Part shown: positions 51,353 to 58,617 of the stretch, piece after piece
Position numbering within the stretch: position 1 is the stretch's first letter
Layout of the letters: every line of letters begins with the position of its first letter
Source of the DNA: JABIFK01 sp047619225
Lineage (GTDB): Bacteria; Latescibacterota; UBA2968
NCBI GenBank assembly: GCA_047619225.1
Contig: JBLHJX010000003.1
Location: forward strand, 5,003 to 69,002
Direction: 5' to 3'
DNA length: 64,000 nucleotides
Position numbers and translations under genes: made by a program
Notes under the pieces: model-generated
Databases searched by the model: none
What the model saw: the letters and a program-made list of their open reading frames with translations, nothing else
Told to the model about the DNA's origin: nothing

Positions 51353-52220
51353 TGTACTGACCAAAACCCCTTTATCGGGTCGGCATGAAACTGTGGCGCA
51401 GATGTTATGGAAACGGTTGCGGAAGAATCGACTGGCTGTGGTGGGTGGGGTCTTGTTGGTCGGTTTTTTGTTTGTCGCCGTATTTGCACCTTTATTAACC
51501 CCTTATGATCCGTTGGCTCAAGATTTGTACAATCGATTGAAGCTGCCCTCATTGGACCATCCTTTTGGAACGGATGACTTTGGTCGCGATATTTTGAGTC
51601 GGGTGATTTTTGGCTCGCGTATTTCGTTGCGCATTGGCCTGATTGCTGTGGTTATTGCGCTGACCTTGGGCACTGGTATTGGTTTGATTGCGGGGTATTG
51701 GGGTGGGGTGTTGGATCAGGTGTTGATGCGTTTGATGGATTTGGTGCTGGCATTTCCAAGTATTCTGTTGGCCATTGGCATTGTGGCTATTTTAGGGCCT
51801 GGTTTAGAAAATGCGATGTTGGCGATAGGGTTGGTGGCTGTGCCTCAATATGCGCGTTTGGTGCGTGCGTCTGCACTTTCTGTGAAAGAAATGGATTATG
51901 TGCAGGCCTCTCGTGCCTTGGGGGCTGGGCATGCACGCATTTTGTTGGTTGCTGTTTTGCCAAATTGCTTGGCGCCGCTTATCGTGCAAGCCACATTGGG
52001 TTTGGCAACCGCCATCTTGGATGCGGCAGGTTTGAGTTTCCTGGGTCTTGGCGCACAGCCTCCCATCCCAGAATGGGGCGCCATGTTGAGTAATGGGCGC
52101 GAACTGATTGTGCGTGCGCCTTGGGTACTGACCTTTCCGGGCGTGGCCATTTTTTTTACCGTTTTGGCATTCAACTTATTTGGAGATGGCCTGCGTGACG
52201 CATTGGACCCAAAGTCTTGA
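51342..52220 (+). CDS. ABC transporter permease, DppC type
   Basis: The protein has 292 residues from the ATG at 51342. The N-terminal NRLAVVGGVLLVGFLF helix and the FGTDDFGRDILSRVIFGSR segment (read in blocks) are hallmarks of DppC/OppC permeases. The EAA loop is YVQASRALGAGHARIL. It completes the heterodimeric channel. No dppD/dppF-like ATPase follows; a long noncoding region begins here. The importer therefore relies on ATPases encoded elsewhere. Confidence 0.94.
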   Translation: MTDSVLTKTPLSGRHETVAQMLWKRLRKNRLAVVGGVLLVGFLFVAVFAPLLTPYDPLAQDLYNRLKLPSLDHPFGTDDFGRDILSRVIFGSRISLRIGLIAVVIALTLGTGIGLIAGYWGGVLDQVLMRLMDLVLAFPSILLAIGIVAILGPGLENAMLAIGLVAVPQYARLVRASALSVKEMDYVQASRALGAGHARILLVAVLPNCLAPLIVQATLGLATAILDAAGLSFLGLGAQPPIPEWGAMLSNGRELIVRAPWVLTFPGVAIFFTVLAFNLFGDGLRDALDPKS

Positions 52221-52333
52221 TAATACTTGATATATGGCATAGTTGTTATTAGCTAATTTTATGGGTAAATATATCTTATAAAGCCACCCTTAAATTTGGT
52301 GATTTTCTACCTCTTTTCTTAGTCTTCCATGGG

Positions 52334-52362
52334 TTGACTTTCAACTTTTCATTGTCTATATT
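52334..52362 (+). promoter_or_regulatory. Promoter of the small RNA/peptide unit
   Basis: TTGACT (52334-52339), 17 bp, TATATT (52357-52362). It matches the promoter shape seen before several genes of this window. The expected start of transcription is near 52369. Confidence 0.7.
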
Positions 52363-52389
52363 GGGTTTACACAGAAAGGAGGTGGTCGG

Positions 52390-52425
52390 ATGATAGAAAA
52401 GACTAGTGGAGGTGACTGTCGTTAG
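52390..52425 (+). CDS. 11-residue peptide frame with ideal ribosome-binding site
   Basis: The frame ATG to TAG encodes MIEKTSGGDCR. It is preceded by AAAGGAGGTGG, near-perfect complementarity to the 16S rRNA tail, at suitable spacing. The stop codon lies at the start of the long hairpin of the RNA, so a ribosome on this frame would mask the outer stem. It could be a leader peptide controlling folding or a free small peptide. No run of one amino acid, as in biosynthetic attenuators, is seen. Whether it is translated is unknown. Confidence 0.4.
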   Translation: MIEKTSGGDCR

Positions 52426-52569
52426 GTGCGCCTGCCAGGAGCGGGATAAAGATCTCGAATGGTAGCGCACCTGGCAATCCAAGGCAGTGACCGAAACGGC
52501 CGTTATTCACCGATTTGGCGGTTTTTAAAGCCGTGAGGTGAAAACAGCTGTAATATTATGAAGTATCTT

Positions 52570-52623
52570 GCGCCGCACGAAGATATACACCCATCTGGGT
52601 GTCCCGTCGTGCGGCGCTTTTTG
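52570..52623 (+). terminator. Terminator of the small transcript
   Basis: Perfect 11-bp GC-rich arms (52570-52580 and 52607-52617) are followed by TTTTTGTTG. The loop holds a smaller ACACCCA/GGGTGT hairpin. Confidence 0.9.
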
Positions 52624-52742
52624 TTGTAAAATTACGAACGTCAAATGACGACTGGGAAATGGGACAAAATCCCTAAATTTGAGGGCAGAGCTGGGTTCTC
52701 TCACTGTTTCAAGTTTGCCCATTTACCGGATTAGGTTCCTTC

Positions 52743-52771
52743 TTGACAAAAGATATATCTTTCTGTACTTT
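52743..52771 (+). promoter_or_regulatory. Promoter of the rplM-rpsI operon
   Basis: TTGACA (52743-52748), 17 bp, TACTTT (52766-52771), followed by the GAGGAGGTGA ribosome-binding site at about 52807. Confidence 0.65.
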
Positions 52772-52825
52772 AAAAGGCTTACAATAAAATCTATTCTAAA
52801 TACAGAGAGGAGGTGAACGGTCGCG

Positions 52826-52855
52826 TTGCAGTTATTGACGCGGTTAATCCTATGA
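52826..52855 (+). CDS. Possible 9-residue leader frame overlapping the rplM start
   Basis: A TTG-initiated frame (MQLLTRLIL) lies 12 bp after the AGGAGG at 52808-52813. Its TGA is embedded in the ATGATGATG of rplM. It would explain why the strong ribosome-binding site lies 38 bp ahead of the rplM ATG, through translation re-initiation. The alternative is an rplM start at GTG 52813, inside that site. Confidence 0.3.
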   Translation: MQLLTRLIL

Positions 52856-53286
52856 TGATGACACCAAGTGCAAAAAACGAAGAAGTTGAACACGCCTGGT
52901 TTGTTGCCGACGCCGAGGGTAAGATATTGGGGCGTTTTGCCAGTGAAGTTGCCAAAATTTTACGCGGCAAACACAAGGCTATTTTTACCCCCCATGTTGA
53001 TACGGGTGACCATGTTGTGATTATTAATGCCGACAAGATTCAGGTCAAAGGCGTAAATAAACCTCAGCAAAAAGTTTATACCCGTTACAGTGGCTATCCG
53101 GGTGGTTTGAAGAAGCAGACGTATGCAGATGCACTCGAAAAACGTCCGACATTTGTGCTCGAACACGCTATTAAAGGCATGTTGCCACATAACAGGTTGG
53201 GGCGGCAGATTATTAAGAAGTTGCGGATTTATGCGGGTGGCGAACACCCCCACGAAGCACAAAACCCACAGATATTGGAAGTTTAA
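52852..53286 (+). CDS. rplM: 50S ribosomal protein L13 (uL13)
   Basis: The protein has 144 residues if translation begins at the first of three consecutive ATG codons at 52852. Conserved segments are AWFVADAEGKILGRFASEVA near the start (read in blocks), RGKHKAIFTPHVDTGDHVV and MLPHNRLGRQI in the C-terminal half. It is an early-assembly protein of the large subunit. The start is uncertain: no ATG stands at normal distance from the ribosome-binding site. Length and first residues fit the ATG cluster best. The rpsI gene follows, the usual bacterial pair. Confidence 0.95.
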   Translation: MMMTPSAKNEEVEHAWFVADAEGKILGRFASEVAKILRGKHKAIFTPHVDTGDHVVIINADKIQVKGVNKPQQKVYTRYSGYPGGLKKQTYADALEKRPTFVLEHAIKGMLPHNRLGRQIIKKLRIYAGGEHPHEAQNPQILEV

Positions 53287-53320
53287 GGTCATTTTTAACG
53301 TTTGAGAGGAGGTGACAAGT

Positions 53321-53713
53321 TTGGCTGATGTATTGACTTCTGCTACAGGGCGCCGTAAAAGTTCGACGGCCCATGTTAAGCTGACACCTGGTGATGGACA
53401 AATTACCATCAATGGTCTTTCTGCTTTGAATTATTTAAAGCGCGAGACATTGGTGATGATTATTGAACAACCCCTTGAAGTGACAGAGTCTAAGGGCACG
53501 TATGATATTACAGCTACGACTCGGGGTGGTGGTTTGACCGGTCAGGCTGGTGCGGTGCGTTTGGGTATTGCACGCAGTTTGCGCGCTTTAAATGAAGACC
53601 ACCGCAAAGCTCTGCGTGGTGCAGGTTTGTTGACACGTGATCCACGTGAAGTTGAACGCAAAAAACCTGGGCAACCTGGTGCGCGTAAAAAGTTCCAATT
53701 CTCGAAGCGCTAG
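53321..53713 (+). CDS. rpsI: 30S ribosomal protein S9 (uS9)
   Basis: The protein has 130 residues from the TTG at 53321, which lies 8 bp after AGGAGG; the in-frame GTG at 53312 is inside that site. The start ATGRRKSSTAHVKLTPG, the GGGLTGQAGAVRLGIARSL core (read in blocks) and the C-terminal RKKFQFSKR are diagnostic. The C-terminal Arg/Lys tail reaches the P-site tRNA in the small subunit. It forms the standard rplM-rpsI pair. Confidence 0.97.
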   Translation: MADVLTSATGRRKSSTAHVKLTPGDGQITINGLSALNYLKRETLVMIIEQPLEVTESKGTYDITATTRGGGLTGQAGAVRLGIARSLRALNEDHRKALRGAGLLTRDPREVERKKPGQPGARKKFQFSKR

Positions 53714-53745
53714 AATACGGCTTCAAATCCCTCATGTATTTCTGA

Positions 53746-53788
53746 TTGTGATTCGGGTGCTGTGTGTTAAAGACCAGCAGAATCACAA
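53746..53788 (+). promoter_or_regulatory. Stem-loop between rpsI and rpsB
   Basis: Perfect 9-bp arms TTGTGATTC (53746-53754) and GAATCACAA (53780-53788) enclose a smaller TGCTG/CAGCA stem. No T-run follows. It may be a leader structure for rpsB (S2) autoregulation, or an RNA-processing site. Confidence 0.4.
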
Positions 53789-53830
53789 AATGACGAATAC
53801 AGTGGTTTCAACCCAGATGGTGGAGGTTTC

Positions 53831-54598
53831 ATGGCAGTTGTCTCAATGAAGCAGTTGTTGGAGGCCGGGGTTCACTTCGGGCATCAGACCCGACGTTGGA
53901 ACCCCAAGATGAAAAAATTTATTTTTACAGAACGCAATGGCATCTACATTCTCGATTTGCAAAAGACGTTGGTATTGATTGAGGAAGCCTACAAGGTGGT
54001 GCGCGAAGCTGCAGAAACGGGTCGTCCTATTTTGTTTGTGGGCACCAAGAAACAGGCCAGCAAAATTGTTGCTGATGCTGCAGAGCGAGCCAATATGTTT
54101 TTTGTGAATCATCGCTGGCTTGGTGGCATGCTGACCAACTTTCAGACGATTCGGCAAAGTATTCGCCGGTTAGATTCGCTTGATAAAATGGCTGAGGACG
54201 GCACGTTCGAGCAATTGACCAAAAAGGAAGTTCTGCGCATAGATCGGGAACGAACTAAGTTGCAACTTTCTCTGGGTGGTATACGCAAGATGGGGCGTTT
54301 GCCCTGCTTGATTTTTATTGTGGATACAAAAAAAGAGCGTATTGCGGTTGCAGAAGCGCATCGCTTAGAAATCCCAATTGTGGCTATGATTGATACCAAC
54401 TGTGATCCAGATGAAATTGATCACCCGATTCCAGGTAATGACGATGCCATTCGGTCGGTCAAGTTGATTTCAGAGTTGATGGCTACGGCAATTCTTGAAG
54501 GCACAACAGCCAAAGAAGGTGCAGAGGAAGAGGTCTCGCCCGTTATTAGTGAAGGCGACGCACCCGAAATTACTGAAATAGACGCTAATAATAATTAA
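53831..54598 (+). CDS. rpsB: 30S ribosomal protein S2 (uS2)
   Basis: The protein has 255 residues behind a GGAGG site. The family start VSMKQLLEAGVHFGHQT (in short blocks), IYILDLQKT, VGTKKQA and NHRWLGGMLTN are present, plus a Glu-rich C-terminal tail. S2 bridges the head and body of the 30S subunit. The partner tsf follows in 26 bp, as in most bacteria. Confidence 0.97.
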   Translation: MAVVSMKQLLEAGVHFGHQTRRWNPKMKKFIFTERNGIYILDLQKTLVLIEEAYKVVREAAETGRPILFVGTKKQASKIVADAAERANMFFVNHRWLGGMLTNFQTIRQSIRRLDSLDKMAEDGTFEQLTKKEVLRIDRERTKLQLSLGGIRKMGRLPCLIFIVDTKKERIAVAEAHRLEIPIVAMIDTNCDPDEIDHPIPGNDDAIRSVKLISELMATAILEGTTAKEGAEEEVSPVISEGDAPEITEIDANNN

Positions 54599-54624
54599 TT
54601 AAGCCTCCAACGGAGATGAGAAAC

Positions 54625-55224
54625 ATGGCAATTTCTGCAAAGATGGTTTCGGAACTCCGAGCCAAAACCAATGTTGGAATGATGGATTGTAAAAAAGCAC
54701 TTGAAGAAGCCGATGGCGACATGAGTAAAGCTATTGACGTGTTGCGCAAACGCGGTATCGCAAAAGCCGAGAGCCGATCTGGACGCGAAGCCAAAGAGGG
54801 CGGGGTTTTTGCCTATATTCACGCCGGTGGCAAATTGGGTGTGATGCTTGAAGTGAACAGCGAAACAGATTTTGTGGCACGAACGGATGAGTTCCAAGAA
54901 TTCTGTAAAGATGTGGCAATGCATATTGCTGCTGCGAGCCCTTTGGTGGTTAGCAGAGAGAACTTAGACGAAGCGGTTTTAGACAAAGAGAAAGAGATTT
55001 ATCGGGCACAGGCTCTGACAGAGGGTAAACCCGAACCAGTGGTTGAAAAAATCGTTCAAGGTCGTGTAGAAAAATATTATCAGGAAGTGGCATTACTAGA
55101 ACAACCTTTTGTGAAAAACCCCGACCAGACGGTCAAGGATTTGCTTGCCGACCTCGTGGCCAAATGCGGTGAAAATTTAACCATTCGTCGATTTGAACGC
55201 TTTGTTTTGGGTGAAGAAAGTTAG
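54625..55224 (+). CDS. tsf: Elongation factor Ts
   Basis: The protein has 199 residues from the ATG at 54625 (GGAG nine bases ahead; an earlier ATG at 54616 overlaps the site). ELRAKTNVGMMDCKKALEEA near the start (read in blocks) and the EVNSETDFVARTDEF core, which displaces GDP from EF-Tu, are conserved. It is the short bacterial form, lacking the second large insertion present in the 283-residue E. coli protein. A strong terminator follows directly. Confidence 0.96.
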   Translation: MAISAKMVSELRAKTNVGMMDCKKALEEADGDMSKAIDVLRKRGIAKAESRSGREAKEGGVFAYIHAGGKLGVMLEVNSETDFVARTDEFQEFCKDVAMHIAAASPLVVSRENLDEAVLDKEKEIYRAQALTEGKPEPVVEKIVQGRVEKYYQEVALLEQPFVKNPDQTVKDLLADLVAKCGENLTIRRFERFVLGEES

Positions 55225-55242
55225 AATTATTCTGGTGGATAA

Positions 55243-55280
55243 AAAACGGCAGACACTATGTGTCTGCCGTTTTGTTTATC
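55243..55280 (+). terminator. Rho-independent terminator after tsf
   Basis: 14-bp perfect arms (55243-55256 and 55260-55273) with a TAT loop end in TTTT and then GTTT. The frr gene starts about 20 bp later, so it may be expressed by read-through or from its own promoter. Confidence 0.9.
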
Positions 55281-55299
55281 AAGAGTGAGGGAGGTCGTT

Positions 55300-55857
55300 A
55301 TGGTCAATGACATTCTGGCGGATGCAAAAGATTCGATGCAAAAAGCTGTGGAAGCGCTGCTTCACGAATTGGCGACGGTTCGTACAGGACGTGCAAGCAC
55401 GCATTTGTTGGATCAAATTCGCGTGGACTATTATGGCTCGCAGGTGCCTGTTAGTCAAGTGGCCAATGTGGGTGCACCTGAGCCCCGTTTGATTACCATT
55501 GCACCTTGGGACAAGACGTCGATTCCATTGATTGAAAAGGCGATTCAAGAGTCGAAACTTGGGTTGAATCCTTCTAATGATGGCAATATGATCCGGTTGC
55601 CAATTCCTCAACTAACAGAAGATCGGCGCAAGGAATTGGTGAAGATTGTGCGTCAATACGGTGAAGAATGTCGTGTATCGATTCGCAATCATCGGCGGGA
55701 TGCAAATGAGTTGCTTAAAGCGGGTCAAAAAGAGGGTGAGATCCCCGAAGATGACGCCAAGCGCGCATCTGATCAGGTGCAAGTGTTGACAGATGGTTTT
55801 GTCAAACAGATTGAAAGTGTGTTAAAAGATAAAGAAGAAGAGGTTATGGAAGTTTAG
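55300..55857 (+). CDS. frr: Ribosome recycling factor
   Basis: The protein has 185 residues from the ATG at 55300 (GGGAGG ahead). Typical features are the helical start DAKDSMQKAVEALLHELATVRTGRAS (in short blocks), a VDYYGSQVPVSQVANVG strand region and the C-terminal charged three-helix bundle with KDKEEEVMEV. It splits post-termination ribosomes with EF-G. In most bacteria pyrH lies between tsf and frr; here it does not. Confidence 0.97.
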   Translation: MVNDILADAKDSMQKAVEALLHELATVRTGRASTHLLDQIRVDYYGSQVPVSQVANVGAPEPRLITIAPWDKTSIPLIEKAIQESKLGLNPSNDGNMIRLPIPQLTEDRRKELVKIVRQYGEECRVSIRNHRRDANELLKAGQKEGEIPEDDAKRASDQVQVLTDGFVKQIESVLKDKEEEVMEV

Positions 55858-55895
55858 GGGCGGTGAGATCTGATATCTCATTTTATTTATGATTT

Positions 55896-55935
55896 AAAAA
55901 GCCATTTCCGGGCGTGTATCGGAGGTGGCTTTTTT
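55896..55935 (+). terminator. Terminator after frr
   Basis: Arms AAAAAGCCATTTCCG and CGGAGGTGGCTTTTT pair with two mismatches and end in a T-run. A second smaller TGAGAT/ATCTCA hairpin with T-rich tail lies at 55864-55890. Confidence 0.8.
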
Positions 55936-56010
55936 GTGTACGATCGTGCCAGAGTAAAGTACAAAGATCAGAGGATTGATTGGGTCAGTTTTTATGTTGG
56001 TTTTTGGTCT

Positions 56011-56039
56011 TTGACTTTTGTGGGGGGAGTTTATATTTT
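56011..56039 (+). promoter_or_regulatory. Promoter of dapL
   Basis: TTGACT (56011-56016), 17 bp, TATTTT (56034-56039), about 60 bp before the ATG at 56099. Confidence 0.6.
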
Positions 56040-56098
56040 TACCTTCAGGTTTTTTAAGCGATTGGAAAGTTTATAGATGAGAAAGGATTGAGCTCTAG

Positions 56099-57325
56099 AT
56101 GGCAAAGATTAATGCAAATTATGATAAGTTGGCAGCTGGGTATTTGTTTCCTGAAATTGCGCGGCGAACCCGCATGTTTGTGGATGCCAATGCAGGTGTT
56201 AGCGTGATGCGATTGGGCATTGGCAATACGACGGAGGTCTTGCCCAAGAGTGTTATTGCTGGTTTACACGATGCGGTTGACCAGATGGCCAAGGTAGAAA
56301 CATATCGGGGATATGCCGATGGCGGGGAAGGTGAGCCCGAGATGCGTGAAGCATTGGCCAAACGGTATGGTAAAAGGGGCGTGGATCTTGATCCGTCGGA
56401 AATTTTTGTAAGCGATGGTGGCAAGCCCGATTCAGCGAATATTCAATCTATCTTTGGGTTAGACAATGTGGTGGCTGTACAAGACCCTGCTTATCCGGTG
56501 TATGTAGACAGCAATGTGATTGCTGGGCGTACCGGTTTGGCCAAAGATGGGCAATATGAAGGGCTTGTTTATATGCCTTGCACAGAGGAAAATGGTTTTT
56601 TCCCTGCGGTGCCCGACCAGAAAGTAGATCTCATTTATATTTGTAGCCCAAACAACCCAACAGGCGCGGTGGCAACCAAAGAACAGCTTGGGGCGTTTGT
56701 AGATTATGCACGCGCGCACAAAGCCGTCATTATATTTGATGCAGCCTATGGGGGCTATATTTCTGACCCTGCGCTGCCCAAGAGTATTTATGAAATTGAG
56801 GGCGCTAAAGAATGTGCGGTTGAGATCAATAGCTTTTCGAAGGATACTGGGTTCACGGGTGTCCGATTGGGATGGAGTGTTGTGCCAAAAGAATTGGTGG
56901 TTGAAGGCACAGAGCCAGGAAAAGTAAATGCACTTTGGAATCGCAGACAGAACACCTTTTTTAATGGGGCTTCAAATATTGTTCAGCTGGGTGCCTTGGC
57001 TGTCTTTACGGAAGCCGGTGAACGTGAGTGTGATGAGATGATTGCGTATTATATGGAAAATGCGCGTATTATTCGCGAAAGTTTGGAAAGCATTGGGCTG
57101 ACCGTGTTTGGTGGTGTTCACGCGCCTTATTTGTGGTTGAAAACGCCCAATGGTTTGTCATCTTGGGAGTTCTTTGATAAGCTGCTTTCTGAAACACATG
57201 TGGTAGGCACACCGGGGGCTGGTTTTGGTCCTGCGGGTGAAGGTTACTTCCGCCTGAGTTCCTTTGGGCACCGTGAGAATATTCAAACGGCTGTTGAAAG
57301 TATCAAGGCAAATTTGAAACTGTAA
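56099..57325 (+). CDS. dapL: LL-diaminopimelate aminotransferase
   Basis: The protein has 408 residues. It is a fold-type I PLP enzyme. The N-terminus NANYDKLAAGYLFPEIARR (in short blocks), RLGIGNTTEVLP, the FVSDGGKPDSANIQ phosphate-site region and NSFSKDTGFTGVRLGW with the PLP Lys are the DapL family features. It makes LL-diaminopimelate directly from tetrahydrodipicolinate, skipping the acylated steps of lysine and cell-wall synthesis. This pathway is found in plants, Chlamydiae, Spirochaetes, Planctomycetes relatives and others. It fits an environmental Gram-negative lineage. Confidence 0.95.
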   Translation: MAKINANYDKLAAGYLFPEIARRTRMFVDANAGVSVMRLGIGNTTEVLPKSVIAGLHDAVDQMAKVETYRGYADGGEGEPEMREALAKRYGKRGVDLDPSEIFVSDGGKPDSANIQSIFGLDNVVAVQDPAYPVYVDSNVIAGRTGLAKDGQYEGLVYMPCTEENGFFPAVPDQKVDLIYICSPNNPTGAVATKEQLGAFVDYARAHKAVIIFDAAYGGYISDPALPKSIYEIEGAKECAVEINSFSKDTGFTGVRLGWSVVPKELVVEGTEPGKVNALWNRRQNTFFNGASNIVQLGALAVFTEAGERECDEMIAYYMENARIIRESLESIGLTVFGGVHAPYLWLKTPNGLSSWEFFDKLLSETHVVGTPGAGFGPAGEGYFRLSSFGHRENIQTAVESIKANLKL

Positions 57326-57331
57326 TCACTT

Positions 57332-57360
57332 TACCCTCTTCCAGAAATTGGAAGGGGGTA
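57332..57360 (+). terminator. Possible terminator after dapL
   Basis: 12-bp arms (57332-57343, 57349-57360) with one G/C mismatch are followed by TCATGTTTT. The T-run is weak. Confidence 0.5.
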
Positions 57361-57466
57361 TCATGTTTTGGTTCCGGGTTTAGGACCATGCTTGTTTGGA
57401 CTTATAGGCGCTGCCTCTAACGAGCGGAGCGAACACCTTTAGTGAAGACTAGACGAGGGCATATAT

Positions 57467-58411
57467 ATGACGCACCTATTTTCCCACATTTGTATATGCC
57501 TATTATTAGGTGGTGGTTCGGCTTGGGCGCAGACACATGTGTCGTTTGAATATGTGACAACGATTGGCGGGCGGGGCAATGGACCTCGGCAATTTTTGGA
57601 GCCGAATGCATTGACGCTGGACATGGCTGGGAATTTATATGTGGCCGATACGGGCAATGATCGGATTCAGAAGCTGAAAGCCGATGGTACTTTTCTGCGC
57701 GAGGCTGGTGGATTTGGTTGGGATGATGGTCAGTTTAACAAACCCACGGGCATTGCTGTGGGAAAAGGTTTGGAATTGTATGTGGCCGACAGCCGCAATC
57801 ACCGCATTCAGATTTATAATTTGCAGTTGTTGTTGATGGGGGTTATTGGCGGTCAAGGTACGGATGGCTCACCTGAGTTTGGTGAGTTAAGCCGCGTGAA
57901 TGTGTCGGATGCAGGTGAAGTTTTTGTGACCGATTTGGATGCCGATCAGTTGGTTCAGATTGATCGGTTTAGTCGTATTGATCGCGGTTATAGTGGTTTT
58001 GCCTATGACAGGGGGCAGGTGCGTCGTCCTATGGGTATTGCGGTTGATGGGCGAGATGCTGTGTATGTGTGCGATCGTGAAAATGACCGTGTGGTGGTGT
58101 TCAATCGCTCAGGTGGGTTAAAACGCACTTTGGGTGACGACGTATTGGTGGCGCCACGGGGTTTGTGTTTGACACCTGACAGATTGCTGGTTGTTGCCGA
58201 TACGGGGCATCATCGCATCGTGGTTTTTGATATGAAGACCGGTGATGTGGTTGGGCATATTGGTGGGCCGGACCCTGGAAAAGGTCCCTTGTCATTTCAT
58301 AACCCCAATGATGTGGTATTTGGTAAGGCTGGTGCGCTCTTTGTGTTGGATTCTGGCAACCATCGCATTGTACATTTGAAAATGCAGGTTTCAAGACACG
58401 AGAAGCAGTGA
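57467..58411 (+). CDS. Secreted NHL-repeat beta-propeller protein
   Basis: The protein has 314 residues. A signal peptide (hydrophobic residues 8-20, then GSAWAQ) precedes at least five NHL-like repeats, each with a Gly-x-x-Val/Leu-Ala-Asp core. Examples are NLYVADTGNDRIQKL, ELYVADSRNHRIQIY, AVYVCDRENDRVVVF, LLVVADTGHHRIVVF and ALFVLDSGNHRIVHL. The six-bladed propeller usually serves protein or RNA binding, or peptidyl-amide or lactone hydrolysis. No catalytic residues are evident. It is followed by the tandem word repeats at 58409. Confidence 0.88.
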   Translation: MTHLFSHICICLLLGGGSAWAQTHVSFEYVTTIGGRGNGPRQFLEPNALTLDMAGNLYVADTGNDRIQKLKADGTFLREAGGFGWDDGQFNKPTGIAVGKGLELYVADSRNHRIQIYNLQLLLMGVIGGQGTDGSPEFGELSRVNVSDAGEVFVTDLDADQLVQIDRFSRIDRGYSGFAYDRGQVRRPMGIAVDGRDAVYVCDRENDRVVVFNRSGGLKRTLGDDVLVAPRGLCLTPDRLLVVADTGHHRIVVFDMKTGDVVGHIGGPDPGKGPLSFHNPNDVVFGKAGALFVLDSGNHRIVHLKMQVSRHEKQ

Positions 58412-58465
58412 GACATAAGACATAAGACGTGAGACGTAAGATGTGAGACCTGCGATGTGAGACGT
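58409..58465. repeat. Degenerate GAGACATAA-type tandem repeats
   Basis: About eight copies of a 7-9 bp word (GAGACATAA, AGACATA, GAGACGT, GATGTGAGAC) follow one another from the stop codon of the NHL gene into the gap. Noncoding and imperfect, so slipped-strand or copy-based growth is possible. Confidence 0.6.
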
Positions 58466-58532
58466 TTAGATGTAATTTTTGCCTCTTAGGTCTTGCCCTT
58501 TATCGATATTATATTGCCGGGATGTCCCAATG

Positions 58533-58550
58533 AGGGATATCCCTTTTTTT
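58533..58550 (+). terminator. Short palindrome with T-run
   Basis: AGGGATATCCCT (58533-58544) runs into seven T. It looks like a compact terminator, though a 12-bp palindrome with no loop folds poorly as RNA. Confidence 0.4.
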
Positions 58551-58573
58551 AAAGTATGAAGTTGACACATTGT

Positions 58574-58587
58574 AGACGTATACGTCT
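58574..58587. promoter_or_regulatory. 14-bp perfect palindrome before the outer-membrane gene
   Basis: AGACGTATACGTCT lies just after a TTGACA at 58562-58567. It may be an operator overlapping a promoter; no -10 of good quality is visible. Confidence 0.4.
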
Positions 58588-58617
58588 GGACAACAACAAA
58601 CGAGAATCCCCAAATAC

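Larger units (their letters stand above)
52369..52623 (+). ncRNA. Candidate structured small RNA with own promoter and terminator
   Basis: The transcript would be about 255 nt. An outer stem pairs 52411-52420 with 52483-52492 (9 of 10 positions). A long hairpin inside it pairs 52424-52431 with 52465-52472, perfectly, and continues with 52433-52437/52460-52464 past a bulged C. A second domain pairs 52506-52511 with 52537-52542 around a CGG/CCG hairpin. The terminator follows at 52570. It matches none of the riboswitch or RNA families I can recall (6S, SRP, tmRNA, RNase P, T-box, common riboswitches). An 11-codon frame at its 5' end overlaps the first stem. Confidence 0.5.

Noticed and set aside
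52374..52384. Resemblance of AAAGGAGGTGG to the complement of the 16S rRNA 3' end, suggesting an rRNA fragment
   Set aside because: The match is only as long as a strong ribosome-binding site, and no neighbouring rRNA sequence is seen.
52400..52560. Assignment of the small transcript to a known riboswitch, T-box, 6S, SRP, tmRNA or RNase P
   Set aside because: None of the diagnostic sequences I know for these families (T-box TGGNACCGCG, tmRNA tag and acceptor, SRP tetraloop, RNase P core) is present; kept as an unassigned candidate.
53714..53735. A possible tRNA T-arm (CTTCAAATCCCTC) after rpsI
   Set aside because: No acceptor, anticodon or D-arm pairing is found around it.
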